Virus record (IMG/VR): IMGVR_UViG_3300010885_033832
Location: 31,417-95,416 of that record
Origin: a virus
DNA length: 64,000 bases
Direction: 5' to 3' (one strand)
The translations under genes and the position numbers were made by a program. Numbering within the stretch: position 1 is the stretch's first letter; the number at the start of each line of letters is the position of its first letter. Below the pieces are notes generated by a model, which saw only the letters and a program-made list of their open reading frames with translations, ran no database searches and was not told the origin of the DNA. Shown here piece after piece: positions 12,001 to 18,078 of this stretch.

Positions 12001-13246
12001 GGTTTTTAGCAAGAGTCAATGTATATCCGTAGTCTTGCTCGAGAAATTTTTGATCGGCGAGTTTGCCAAACTTTTCTTGGTTGGCCGCTGCGGCTGCTTC
12101 GCGCTCTTCCTTGGTCATAGGGGGGGAAATTGGCGTCTGGAATCCGACTGACCGCTCCCGAGCGGGGGATTTTTTAGGCTTTTCTACAATCTCGCCATCT
12201 TCAGTAATATCGACAACATCTTCTTCATCTTGATTTTTAATGTCTTTATTAGATGGCTCTTCAGGCGTGACTACTTCTGGCTCTACTTTTGTATCTTCTT
12301 GGGCTTTTGTTTCTTTGTACTGAGCGCGAGTAGCATCAATCTTCTGCTGGAGGGCGGCGTCTTTCTTGTCGAAGTCTTTGTCCATGGGGTCGAGGTCTTG
12401 TTGCTTACCCTCGAGGGCAACAATCTCGTCAGCGAGTTGTGCTGAGGTCTTTTCGGTCGGCTTCTTAGCTGCAGCACCCTTACCCTTGGCAGTGCCGCTT
12501 GAGAGAGCGTCCCGGAGGGCACCCTTGGCACGGTTCTGCATGGCCGCGGCTTCTTCTTTAGACTCGGGGACCTTCTCGCCAGCCTCTTCAATGAGGGTGC
12601 GGTTGACCGTGGCAATAGCGTCTACCCAGTCGTCAGCCTCGTAACTCTCTCCGGTAAGTTTGTCTTTGATGAGGAACTTGCCCTCAGACGTAGTTGTGAC
12701 GTCGAAGTCGCCACCCTCAGTTTCGTAGTGACGGTTGCCATCCGAATTAGTTCCGAGGTCTTTCCACCCAAGGGGGACGTCGCGACGAGTGATGCTGGAA
12801 AGATCAGGAGTAGCGGTCGTTACCCGAGCTCCAGCAGGAGTCTTGACTCCGGCACGCTGAAGTGCTTCGGTGGAGAGTTCGGCCTCAACCTCAGAGGTTG
12901 CGCTGACGTCGACGTCATAGAATCCAGAGCGGATCCCAGCTTCTCGAGCCTGCTTGGGGTTGACGTAAATTTCAATGTTCTTGTCACCAGAACCAGGCTG
13001 GGTGACAGTACCTGTGATACGAACGGGCTTGGCGTTACCGTTCTTGTCGCGACCGAGAAGAGCAAACAAACGACGAAGGGCGCGCTTGAGGCCTCCACCC
13101 ATATAAATCCACTGACCACCGTTTTCTCCGCCTGGGTCACGGAGCTGTCGACGGGCTCGAAGTGAGAGGGCTAGGCGGGAGTTACCACCTGCTGCGATGA
13201 GCGCCTCAATCTCGTTGAAGTCGTCGAAGTCGTTATTGTCCGTCAC
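1..13246 (-). CDS. Giant multidomain protein with SF1 (UvrD/Rep-type) helicase domain; 3' end beyond window
   Basis: One uninterrupted minus-strand frame runs from a GTG at 13246 (GGAG five bases upstream; in-frame TAA just before) to base 1 with no stop: at least 4,415 residues. Order: an N-terminal module with QWIYMGG at residues 45-51; long acidic, coiled-coil-like stretches with Ala/Thr-Pro linkers (about 975-985); several short modules containing a DG-x-W-Y/F signature; a Pro/Gly-rich linker (about 2200-2270); then an SF1 helicase. Helicase motifs seen: ARAGTGKTS near 2989 (Walker A), VDEAQDLN near 3233 (motif II), VGDNRQALYAFRG near 3265 (motif III), TYRSP near 3300 (motif IV), TVHGAKGLE near 3970 (motif V) and LYVALSRAEEA near 4025 (motif VI). 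It lies downstream of portal and metallopeptidase genes. The layout resembles 'polyvalent' proteins (Iyer, Burroughs and Aravind). Delivery with the DNA is inferred; open frame and motifs are direct. Confidence 0.93.
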   Translation of the reverse strand, partial: MTDNNDFDDFNEIEALIAAGGNSRLALSLRARRQLRDPGGENGGQWIYMGGGLKRALRRLFALLGRDKNGNAKPVRITGTVTQPGSGDKNIEIYVNPKQAREAGIRSGFYDVDVSATSEVEAELSTEALQRAGVKTPAGARVTTATPDLSSITRRDVPLGWKDLGTNSDGNRHYETEGGDFDVTTTSEGKFLIKDKLTGESYEADDWVDAIATVNRTLIEEAGEKVPESKEEAAAMQNRAKGALRDALSSGTAKGKGAAAKKPTEKTSAQLADEIVALEGKQQDLDPMDKDFDKKDAALQQKIDATRAQYKETKAQEDTKVEPEVVTPEEPSNKDIKNQDEEDVVDITEDGEIVEKPKKSPARERSVGFQTPISPPMTKEEREAAAAANQEKFGKLADQKFLEQDYGYTLTLAKNLATSAKFNLRARPGETKEEYDNRVKKTVSSIIEGLVKRSQGKKAKELYATLNGDKPAESFEDVYGKDVPDVPPVKEGTPVTAEDITDVETPGRDDSLIADVNNFQKSYKDAFKKHFNVDSKDLSRPKIKEHFKSVTGRELSDEDATKLLALRKTDAFKALEAKINQQAALSKDNQDLTREEAFNLLDAADAEITALGLDDEELQDMLLDDFRSDDLFEQVKFKKDVKSTPVATIPAADTNAPKKLPFSELRAGDVVTVDGKPVTVRSISTGVTWSGIGRDNERRGVIITFATDNPRKDLERKYENPTEIKDFDLVSRDATVPDLKKYGSFDQAIVDATPGLARRLNTNIAERRASGKALTLEQLLKEGGYAKRFDPDTNKYFVRIDERTSATDPEDHEVEVSKEVYDAFIVEEEIAATDADTATDELLSVDTSNMSYDEKVEFGQKLWDARAAAAKEQKDKTAGVEFLRKLAEIDPDMAEYYKAVDKINEWKGRPDADQTHVQNAIAALQSHYTFEVWPTLLKRYVKGTDKLPVKGAPRAKSVVPEKLLKDPVAKTATPATPATSATPADVKTAAERFVPYGEDGGTTRVTRLENGDIEIEKFGPNGQSLRLGVAVIKKKDISPSGLLGVVGGRPGESVIYHIPTGLVIQGNRKFLEAKKLTKDLDASDVDMDWGWTDGVKPYIKKTEALRDWLKARQQAQTPATPATPKVGDNVATIKDFKNLPAGSTIILRQGTNLPFRYTRSDSNDPNNLVSKGELQTNSGQWLEQAVLPSDKDITYQLGQRESTVERVGPAKPEIAPLKVGDQVTTLDELKTLPLNTVIFTPQSGRKQAMRLTVGPDGKVNGAQLLKKNTKNVWNGMVVPSEEQVAEFLKERTYTVETLPEAKAPAAPATPKPQANVLTRATKAFLLNGKTGDRVFFNRRGGKFQEVVRGDDGYWYDANNPDTGIASGEDLAAALDQGSISNLYKGEFPRNDKGVKLSSEAFQALKVEQDKIDAAKKAARTTKAPAAPAVPATPTSTAVSDDDIQEILDKYNNSIDEMQADYDAVKKDYDDGVFNDTLERKARAELVMKLLAAAIDRAKTPSGFDSPTNKAYVQNLEKRRKLVDDILNRNANGQLSLSPDRVDELTKYRDDIDFAINKSREDNVAIPTEVYNGYINSKVADLSEEETAVSSTGDPYNDLKNSLLDPDVDSALSDVKDLFDYVDELDEISDEDRQSLIEALNTLVEAVETRMRDFDDDPEVQELAQEALSDIKKQVNKLLGIEEEVDPNAFSDKDVDDLIAEMNNDVEALQAKLDQIRAAIDSGRFDDNLENKANFEKLARIHEAAIKKLKAASTATTTEDSDEEIARKLKRERLKALLGEEDGDAVLSLIDDFNSTIEGLDDLSNRQDRDDLRGYLKDIEQLVGDTPDSQEIFDLISELTDDNITLFLGDEVDSVDQLNDSVEGAEADFRINDPELDDEFYTKRDGLWFNVADGEDAVGLSSEELFAKTENGYINLQGPGDEDDETTTTTDEENLTPVTGIADVTGVPRGSRVVIRYEDDETKKNIFEFYQVREDGTTSWRRLNPATGKFFPESYTAADLIDIQKRRYDPSKLKRMEGTGQMFINQDAGIPDGAEEEVPPTSGGQGQRDTGAGQDKDKDQDKDEKAEAKETIKRFKDALNAYESFTQILNDIEEIGEVEVVYGTEKDDRGVDQPRKFFLNAENYADFVDGVNQDLTDLGQNLNDNQKDALRGLYNDYGVEMDRLKDARLSMAEKKRRIEEIMRRRKLLAGVINGKDYTEPDPEPEEGGESGQGGEQPGTGQGEGAKPGGKTPPPGGPGGPGGGGGSGGGGGGGGRRPRDKEPRGKKNWWDEYPELVEEELPINSRTDFNAPIFQDKRVRKLIDIQRRLEDAHREYNRVRKMIENADQMGIISRTELLRDFNFWRGRITILENQIAAEERKLNISIKDLDDRINEEMKSGDYVNDEGAPYSPTADRFADGPVGADPRAVFNAWQAFKDTKFMPLKVDDIISNIDYLEDRVRRAYFDAREAQKNPDASASEKAAAFANFQRAEKERSDFVTDSYKFLQRLDPNERALWDRWAYKRSVQIRKMYDENDMVGYIKHIEFFGGLIPLIELGKKGKSDSQDGQPDGRGPSGPFLPLEGNPPPKGPGALPSEPSKPEPEPSDGDGSRPSAASEDEEDYTESTNYRDFLSIPIEEFARRRKQALRKWREYQELLGELNNEKSEYANSLDNPDEQYLTDEQREILNGYSERIAKAQERQETVQRVIAAFTEASGRRPDRGRAPKQEDAEEGKGAGAALPDEIDMSISTVDDLNSATAGDIVSNGVDNFVRGSDGLWYAADDAGVSDNTRSYSSSEVFDALDAADGQSEISGSRAPFTPSLTNSERPVTSQDRNQSASRTRVTSADIFDVAPTGARISRDVIAGADGESTKGARQVSLDTYAKGEDGQWYRVSPETDLTEEDPISDAQKSALISEIDSGMIFISDKKQSLRDALSDQQNSTGTGAASRVSKSGEPDNFSKIRRGKVGGYKARTYTAEQVYQQTGITPSEQQLKIINDFGQNQSMVIVARAGTGKTSTLKLLSDMFPEHKILLAAFNRSTAEEAAARFGANVQARTLDSLGFFGVEMTLDDPNTTYVDSDLKATKRATLNAKLDLSMGAKDGRSAKLDSTSFMSAYEATELYGIEEVVISKDDKITSDIIFSDLMSGIANGFASTADRKITLDHLLPHMSSALRKKVLKDEALAWDYVKIAQRMWDENITVPITIKNKLAFSAIDGQPFSPLPVTNSMLSKIWQLSGLANVVKKVPGGSTADTLFVDEAQDLNAAQIDLVNQLAMPNEDGLAVQVVVVGDNRQALYAFRGAVNQMFKFYDQADSVADVKNGLTKTYRSPQALVDVANVPLWLMGEPLRTTSGKSDEAPKGKIFSRILPPEVLKKMTPEIQAAIKRAGGTSMPTEQVDMHIEATNTALLGVLPTYASAGRRVAINANRREEFITNIEALSLMQMRPTTRSRKEAFANHEMGVFQNYPDLRLNAPGTSGEQSIMDKYRKGGAGLSSKVIAFLRVAEEFGMISDDTKTVKEKSSDGKTIKKDVVVKAVERRQEMLRLIRQTVSPKPSYLISGQKDYVEEYEGLITPNIPQRMADLDGDGFDFEPLVPGRFKYAVTKGKSSELLNLRITGSNIGLLGFRQRLERSKRDLLADPNISDRLREELELIKFNTTDKEFEGMRIANVYPGSDTVNVLLKEAAKARSRIEALDKDKLMGDVSMPTDAEFRAAGGKPIVKQFYTSTNFALRDEDGNVLRDPDKINKAGNPSVILGEGVVELLFERNEGTKIVTVSILDGGLKYQADASVHNPLSKDALNVLGFESTYREAEKADKPTPGEFSKFYTNNLGKEDKKRTNSPNEKPSLKQNLPGLIDFKYSLGAGNLVTFGLEGAPDEEGTPTIESLRTYIVSEGSDGEDMLTLWSNGKAVGSPKPREEVVGQFIDGRAKNKESTDDLFYAVAYAQYETIRPGQTVFQMSAVDKSARTKYSALIDGTKSGDPYTDELGYDVALLTVHGAKGLEAPNVKVGDSVFAFWEVEKNADGEPKRELRDLSDDEIMQQANMLYVALSRAEEAMDIGNMARLLEIAATVEDLLQERGIDKKDLEDYDIWSTTTSAYPTDFFIEQYKEAYEEQEKGKEKGAGPASTSSRARRASRATMALPEGINLENPSVQWRSPTSTSTHYQDFPALPEPFDNSLDWRRIPGDAPFPILEKFSEEQLLGFAKFLVDRNNNPSLEIPTGDPAIEALYKRKTNLRGLYEGLIFKRLRAKENAGVVIPEVRRQFAALFDGELDKLNAYFAEPADAPEVPEVPEVPVAPDTPEVAPPTETVTPPKAPRKPRPPRKPAQPPAEPVEETPAPKASEDVLDILKSFDFLMGGDSADKPEDSGKGAGSRQAPTTGQSQLSPDTMAEIFDRYALLAQYRKAMSEGRMSVPLEYSAGGVANRYNASIEEIMQALE

Positions 13247-13293
13247 AAAATCTCCAATGCGGATCTGGCTAGCAGAGCGTAGGTCTTAGAACT

Positions 13294-13299
13294 ATTTTA
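13294..13299 (-). promoter_or_regulatory. Candidate -10 box for the giant gene
   Basis: TAAAAT on the minus strand lies about 48 bases upstream of the GTG start of the giant gene, next to a short inverted repeat ACACTA/TAGTGT. No convincing -35 was seen, so this is tentative. Confidence 0.35.
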
Positions 13300-13326
13300 C
13301 ACTAATAATGGTGTCTAGTGTTGAGT

Positions 13327-13494
13327 CTACTTGTTCTTGCGTTCGGCTATTTTCTTGAGCAGGCCACGTCGGATGTACTCCGCCTCGTGCGCCAAAGAAC
13401 CTCGGGATCCAGCAACAATGAGGTCGGACTCGGGGACCTGTGACAGGTCCTCATCGTCTCCAGGGAACAAGTTGTCAACAATTTCTTTAGCCAT
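13327..13494 (-). CDS. Small acidic/basic protein of 55 aa, unknown function
   Basis: ATG at 13492-13494 to TAG gives 55 residues beginning MAKEIVDNLFPGDD and ending with a basic KKIAERKNK tail. The acidic N-terminal half and basic, probably helical C-terminal half suggest an adaptor or small virion component, but no family is recognised. It sits between the metallopeptidase gene and the giant gene on the same strand, with about 80 bp to the latter. A TAGGAT sequence lies exactly six bases before the ATG; it could be a -10 box of a leaderless transcript or an AGGA ribosome site. Confidence 0.75.
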   Translation of the reverse strand: MAKEIVDNLFPGDDEDLSQVPESDLIVAGSRGSLAHEAEYIRRGLLKKIAERKNK

Positions 13495-13500
13495 GTGTCT

Positions 13501-13506
13501 ATCCTA
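13501..13506 (-). promoter_or_regulatory. TAGGAT box six bases before the 55-aa gene
   Basis: Fits the TANNNT-N6-ATG pattern repeated in the window, but AGGA could equally be a Shine-Dalgarno site. Confidence 0.35.
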
Positions 13507-13523
13507 TCTAACTTTGTCTCAGA

Positions 13524-15005
13524 CTAGAAAACGTACTTCTCAATAAAGTCGCGGAGGGCGTCGGGGATTCGAGAGTCAATGCCAGCGCCAGAGAACTTTT
13601 CCATGAATACCTGAGCAAAAAGTTCGGCAAACGCTTCGTACGGGTTAGTCATTCCATACTCGCTGAGCGCGGCCAAGATCCATGGGTTAGCCTGAATGAG
13701 TTTGGCTAGTCGAGCTGAAAACTGAGCTGCGTCTTCGCGTTCTCCGTTGAAGTCGACCTCTTCTGTTACACCCTCAGGGGAGTCGCCAAAGTCGATGACG
13801 TGCCCCCACTCATGGTTGATCACATACTCAACAAATCGGTCTACCCCACCTGAGTAAGCAGCCATCATCTGCCATGCCTGATCACCGCGCTGTGCTTTTA
13901 GACGTTGTCTATCAAAGAACCTGTCAAGACGGTCTTGCGCGGCAATGTTGTCAGGGAGGAGGACCGACGCGTCAACAATGATTGACCTCGTGGCTTTGTC
14001 GTAAGTTGGTTCACCATTTTGATCTAAATACGAGACTGTGGAGCTTCGAGCATACCCAGTGTAATTATCGTTGTCTGTATCATCAGGAATTCGATTAGCC
14101 AAAATAGTTACTTCAACAAGTCCTCCAGTGTCCTTGGTGTTATCACGAAGCTTTTGAATATTCTTGAGGAAAGAGTCAATCTTATTGGGGTGCGCCCTAA
14201 ATTCTTTACTGATTGCAACGGTAACATTGCCTAGCCGATAAAGATCGACATTCTCGTAGGCTTCAGCCTGTTTCGCAATAAAATCTTGCTGAATATCGAG
14301 GATATCCTTGCGAAGACGATCCTCCCACCCCGGACCATCAGCTTTGTAGCTATCGATGATGCTAGCGCTACTAGGGTCACTGATAAATCGATCATATTGC
14401 CTACTCGCAACGCGCCCAGCAATCTCATCAAGATAGGACGAGGCCGATACATTTTCCCAGCCGTCGATATCTACGCGGGGGAGAGACCGAGCACTCCCAG
14501 CATCTCGCGCCATAGAAGACCCGGGAGTGACGTCGGGACTTTGATATCGCTGGGTGTAGTCGTCGTCAATGATGATTTCTATACCATCGTCGTCTTCGCC
14601 CATCTGAGAGGCAGCACCCTTACCCATGTCGGAGAGATTAGGGATGTTGCTAAGATCGGTGGGAGGCTTGGATTTGATTCCCAGTTTACGAAGAGTGCTT
14701 TCGGGAATAATGGCACTGGCTTGAGTAAGATTTTTAGAATCAGCGAGGTAGTCTCCGCCGGGGACGTCGCCACCGTTCTTAGCATCGACGCGGACAACGG
14801 CTTGGGTCGGCGACGTGATTTTGACAATCTTGCCAACACCACTACCAATTTTTCCATTAGCAAGGCGTGCAAAGAAGCGGACTAAACCGCCCATGTAAAT
14901 CCACTGGCCTTCTGCATCTCGCAGTTGCCACTTCCAGTTGTCGTTTCCTTGGAAGGCGGCAGATACTAGTGAGTCAATGTCTCCATCGTTACTCTGTGGT
15001 GCCAT
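13524..15005 (-). CDS. Zinc metallopeptidase-like (zincin) virion-type protein with N-terminal QWIYMGG module
   Basis: A 493-residue protein. The C-terminal domain has HEWGH at 398-402 and a downstream NPYEAFAELFA segment that could supply the third metal ligand (E457 or E461), the arrangement of zincin peptidases. The N-terminal segment has LRD..GQWIYMGG (QWIYMGG at 34-40), matching the start of the giant helicase protein, which suggests a shared tag or docking module. The middle is acidic and repeat-poor. It overlaps the upstream 236-aa gene by 17 bases, so it is probably translated together with the portal operon. Phage zincins of this layout are known among polyvalent proteins; possible targets are host surface or defence proteins. 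Substrate unknown. Confidence 0.85.
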   Translation of the reverse strand: MAPQSNDGDIDSLVSAAFQGNDNWKWQLRDAEGQWIYMGGLVRFFARLANGKIGSGVGKIVKITSPTQAVVRVDAKNGGDVPGGDYLADSKNLTQASAIIPESTLRKLGIKSKPPTDLSNIPNLSDMGKGAASQMGEDDDGIEIIIDDDYTQRYQSPDVTPGSSMARDAGSARSLPRVDIDGWENVSASSYLDEIAGRVASRQYDRFISDPSSASIIDSYKADGPGWEDRLRKDILDIQQDFIAKQAEAYENVDLYRLGNVTVAISKEFRAHPNKIDSFLKNIQKLRDNTKDTGGLVEVTILANRIPDDTDNDNYTGYARSSTVSYLDQNGEPTYDKATRSIIVDASVLLPDNIAAQDRLDRFFDRQRLKAQRGDQAWQMMAAYSGGVDRFVEYVINHEWGHVIDFGDSPEGVTEEVDFNGEREDAAQFSARLAKLIQANPWILAALSEYGMTNPYEAFAELFAQVFMEKFSGAGIDSRIPDALRDFIEKYVF

Positions 15006-15699
15006 CGTACTTGTCCATTAGCGTCAGACCATCTGCGTCATCGAGGTCTGGGTCAAGAGCGGACGTTGGTGTCCACCGAGGTTTGTCGATGCGGTCAAGG
15101 TCGTTGGCTAAACGCTGTTCAGCGTTAGCCTCAATCTCAAGTAACTGCTGGACATACTGAGGGTCGTCTTCAGGATCGTCCACCTCATCTTGCTGGGCTA
15201 TTTCTGCAGCAGCAACAATGACCGAGTCTGCCAAGTCAACAAGGTAGGCGTAACTCACGCCTTGGTCCATGATGGCGTAGTTGTTGAACTCACGCTCAAG
15301 GCTTCGTGGCTGAGCACAGATTGATGCAATAAGGGCATCTTCGATAGATGCAGGAGCCTGCGTCGAGAGGTATTCAGCAAGAGCAGCGCGGGGCTGAGCG
15401 TCGGGGCGTCGAGGGTGTCCGTCAGGGAGGAGTTCCGTGTAGGAGGTGAGGACGTTGCTGTGGATGTTCTCCGCGTCGGAGATGTAGTTCATGACCTCGC
15501 GGAATGCCTGGGCGTCTCCGTATCCTTGGTAGCGCTCGTTGGCGTAAATGTAGGACAAGACCTCGTGATCGATATAAACCCGACTCTTGTCAGCAACCTC
15601 AAAGGCAGATGCGAGAAGAGGGTCTACCGCTGGTGCGGGGAGAGACTTCTTAGCGCGGAGAGGCTCTTCGTCGTAGGAATCAATGATGTCTTGGAACAT
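14989..15699 (-). CDS. Unknown 236-aa protein of the portal operon
   Basis: Starts MFQDIIDSYDEEPL and is strongly acidic and Ala-rich, with helical segments and a C-terminal end rich in Asp. No family recognised. The preceding 145-aa gene ends about 10 bp upstream. A TAGAAT box lies exactly six bases before its ATG, so it may also be transcribed separately as a leaderless message. Its 3' end overlaps the metallopeptidase gene by 17 bases. Position after the portal suggests a structural, scaffolding or portal-associated role, but that is inference from location only. Confidence 0.8.
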   Translation of the reverse strand: MFQDIIDSYDEEPLRAKKSLPAPAVDPLLASAFEVADKSRVYIDHEVLSYIYANERYQGYGDAQAFREVMNYISDAENIHSNVLTSYTELLPDGHPRRPDAQPRAALAEYLSTQAPASIEDALIASICAQPRSLEREFNNYAIMDQGVSYAYLVDLADSVIVAAAEIAQQDEVDDPEDDPQYVQQLLEIEANAEQRLANDLDRIDKPRWTPTSALDPDLDDADGLTLMDKYDGTTE

Positions 15700-15705
15700 G
15701 GTGCG

Positions 15706-15711
15706 ATTCTA
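15706..15711 (-). promoter_or_regulatory. TAGAAT -10-like box six bases before the 236-aa gene
   Basis: TAGAAT-N6-ATG arrangement predicts a transcript beginning at or next to the start codon. It overlaps the end of the preceding gene. Confidence 0.45.
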
Positions 15712-16146
15712 CCTCTCGGTCTTGTACGGAAGCAAATCAGCGTCGGGCGATTCGTAAGTCTGGGTCGCCAAGCTAGTTACGCGGGAGAAGGGGTCGTCAC
15801 CTTCGGAGACAGCGCGGAGCCACGTGGCCCGAAGGGCGGGGACAATCTCGTGCCCGAGTCCCGAGTATTCTGCCAAAGAGAACAGCGCATGCTCAGGGGA
15901 GGAGTATTCCTCCTCAGGAAGGATGGTCGTGAAGGACGGAACCTCGGGAAGTTCATAAATAGGAATGTAGTTGTCCGAAACCGCATACTGAGCCGCTTCT
16001 CGAGGGGTGAACCCTGACGCCGTAACCGCGTAGCGGTAGCGGGCACGTACATCAAGTGGGTCGAGGTTCTTTTCGTCAGCGGTCTTGTGGAGGAGTGACT
16101 CCACCTCAACCGAGAACATGAGTGGACGCTCTGGATACTGGTTCAT
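15709..16146 (-). CDS. Unknown 145-aa protein downstream of the portal
   Basis: The start chosen is the ATG at 16144-16146 (MNQYPERPLMF), just after the portal stop and preceded by a GAGG ribosome site inside the portal's last codons. A longer reading would overlap the portal gene. The protein is acidic and mostly helical, without recognised motifs. Tight spacing to the portal suggests co-translation and a head-related role; function unknown. Confidence 0.8.
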   Translation of the reverse strand: MNQYPERPLMFSVEVESLLHKTADEKNLDPLDVRARYRYAVTASGFTPREAAQYAVSDNYIPIYELPEVPSFTTILPEEEYSSPEHALFSLAEYSGLGHEIVPALRATWLRAVSEGDDPFSRVTSLATQTYESPDADLLPYKTER

Positions 16147-16147
16147 A

Positions 16148-17779
16148 TTAGACCTCGGGTTCTGCAAGTGGGACAGGAGGAAGTGCCTCAGGTGGTGCTT
16201 CACCTGGGTTTACGGGTGTGGGTCCGGGAGCGCCGAGAGGCTGACCTGCGAGAGCCTGTTGGACCTCGGGTGGGATCGGAGCGGGGTTGTTAGCCTGTGC
16301 GCCCTGACGGATTGTCTCCATAACCTCGGGTGCGAACGCCGAGAGCATGGCTTCGGTGAGTTCGGGCGTGATAACGGCGCGAGACTGAAGCAGGCGGAGC
16401 GTAAGTTCAGTTGGCGTGGGTGCATCGGCGTCGGAGAAGCCGTGGGCACGTCGCCACGTCTGGTACGAGATCGCCATGTTGCTAAATCCAGCATCTGCAT
16501 CAGCCGCGCGGTCGTTTCGAGTCGAAACTTCGGCGGGGTCATACCAAACTACAACGCGAGAGATCTCTTCGTCGATGAACCCGAGGCTTTTGAGGTAGGG
16601 GCGGAGGTAGACAACGGTCAACGCGTCAGACAGGAGCAACATGATGGGTTCGATGTGTGCCTTGTAGAGGCTTTCATCAATTTGGACGGCGTTGGAGTAC
16701 TTGACGTTGGCAAGACCAGTAACGGTGTCCTTAGGAACGTCGAGGCCCTGCAAGATACGCTCCAAAACTCGGTCTGAACGCTGAGCGAGGGCTGGGTCAA
16801 AGGAACGCTCAAACTTAAACTGCTTAATCTTGTCGGCAAGCTCGGCTGGGCCGCGAATAATGAGTGGCACGACGGCGCTCGCAGAGGATTCGTCCGAGAT
16901 CGGAGTCGTCATGGCGTCAACGAGTTGATCTTCGAAGTCGTCCTCCTGCTCCTCAGGCAAAATGTTGGTTCCTTGCTCGTCATCGTCCGAGTAGGGGTAG
17001 TCAGCATCGGCAGAAGCGGCCAAAGAGAGGCCGTCGGGGAGGTAGAGTGCTCCGGCGTTGAGGCGCGAGCGTGCTGTAGCGCGGAAGGTGCGGTTCAAGA
17101 GGAGAAGTTCGGCGCACAGGTCGAGGACACCGCGCATTGAAGAGTCTGGCTCGTCCGAGAAGCGGGGGTGAGCTCGCCAAATGCGTCCGACGAAGGCTGA
17201 CTTAGAGATAGGGATAGAATCTCCTGCTGGTGAGTCGCGTCGCTGGAGGATGGAGTAGTTTCCACGTGCGTCCATGACTAATTCGTCGGTGGAACGGATA
17301 TCCCAGCTCTCAAGGAGGCCAGAACCAATCATTTCGGGACGCTGGACGAGGTAGCACTCGCCTGTGACGCAGAGATTGAGAGCAGCGTCGCGCAAGAGGC
17401 CAGCCTGACCACCAAAGGTTGAGCTGAGGCGAGCAAGACCACGTTCTGCAGCCTCCGCCATACCGTCGGGGATCATATCGGACGAACGAGCGTTGACTGG
17501 AGTCTCGGCGGGGTTCTCAATAACGGCTGCGTAGAGCTTGATTCGGGAAACGATAGACGCAACGAGGTTGAAGGCATACTTGACTTCACCAATAGCGTCG
17601 TAGTATTCCCACGCCTCTTGTTGCCACTGCGTTCCGCCCGATGCCTTGCGACGTTTGAAGGCTTCGCCCTCGGCTTTGTCGTCGAGACGCATGCGAGTAG
17701 CAGCAGCGGTCAGTCCTCGGGGGGCTGCGTAGGGGGCAGCGGTGAAGGGGATGCCCGAGTCCTTGCGAAAAACGCCCAC
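16148..17779 (-). CDS. Portal protein
   Basis: A 543-residue protein with the layout of actinophage portal proteins: a basic N-terminus (MGVFRKDSG), a WYYDAIGEVKYA-like helix region (AWEYYDAIGEVKYAF here), a central wing and stem, and a C-terminal tail rich in Pro, Gly and Glu. The ring-forming portal sits at the unique capsid vertex and is the channel for DNA packaging and exit. The start is GTG at 17777-17779, with AGGA shortly upstream. It is followed immediately by a 145-aa gene and preceded by DUF1360. Assignment rests on general similarity and on its place in the packaging block, so it is firm but not motif-proven. Confidence 0.85.
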   Translation of the reverse strand: MGVFRKDSGIPFTAAPYAAPRGLTAAATRMRLDDKAEGEAFKRRKASGGTQWQQEAWEYYDAIGEVKYAFNLVASIVSRIKLYAAVIENPAETPVNARSSDMIPDGMAEAAERGLARLSSTFGGQAGLLRDAALNLCVTGECYLVQRPEMIGSGLLESWDIRSTDELVMDARGNYSILQRRDSPAGDSIPISKSAFVGRIWRAHPRFSDEPDSSMRGVLDLCAELLLLNRTFRATARSRLNAGALYLPDGLSLAASADADYPYSDDDEQGTNILPEEQEDDFEDQLVDAMTTPISDESSASAVVPLIIRGPAELADKIKQFKFERSFDPALAQRSDRVLERILQGLDVPKDTVTGLANVKYSNAVQIDESLYKAHIEPIMLLLSDALTVVYLRPYLKSLGFIDEEISRVVVWYDPAEVSTRNDRAADADAGFSNMAISYQTWRRAHGFSDADAPTPTELTLRLLQSRAVITPELTEAMLSAFAPEVMETIRQGAQANNPAPIPPEVQQALAGQPLGAPGPTPVNPGEAPPEALPPVPLAEPEV

Positions 17780-17781
17780 GC

Positions 17782-18078
17782 TTACGTCCTATCTAGAAAA
17801 TCAGAGATAATTCCCGTCACAGCAGAGAGTGCGAGCACCACGCAGACAGGGAAAAATATGGTTGGTATAAGTATACAACCGATTACAATAAGTGAGGCCG
17901 TCCAAATGGACGTGCACCAGTTGCAGGTGAGGAGGTACCCGAGTTGAGTGTTCGGGGGGAACCGCTTCCAGATTCGATCCCGAATGGGCGCGGAAATTTG
18001 GTCGGTTGTGATGATCCGCGCGAGGCGGAAGGTTGCCAAGGTGAGGGTCAGGAGAATTATGGGGTCTGTGAAACTCAT
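17782..18078 (-). CDS. DUF1360-like membrane protein (98 aa)
   Basis: ATG at 18076-18078 overlaps the stop of the upstream gene (ATGA). The protein carries FRLARIITTDQI near the N-terminus and LLTCNWCTSIW in the middle, the signature of DUF1360 proteins found in Firmicutes, actinobacteria and actinophages. Two to three hydrophobic segments predict an inner-membrane location. The paired Cys may be structural. Role unknown; it lies directly before the portal, which is a recurring neighbourhood for this family. Confidence 0.8.
   Translation of the reverse strand: MSFTDPIILLTLTLATFRLARIITTDQISAPIRDRIWKRFPPNTQLGYLLTCNWCTSIWTASLIVIGCILIPTIFFPVCVVLALSAVTGIISDFLDRT

Noticed and set aside
1-13246. 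Many plus-strand and other-frame minus-strand ORFs of 60-260 codons
   Set aside because: They are shadows of the giant minus-strand gene: no ribosome sites, no gene-like order, simple-sequence translations.
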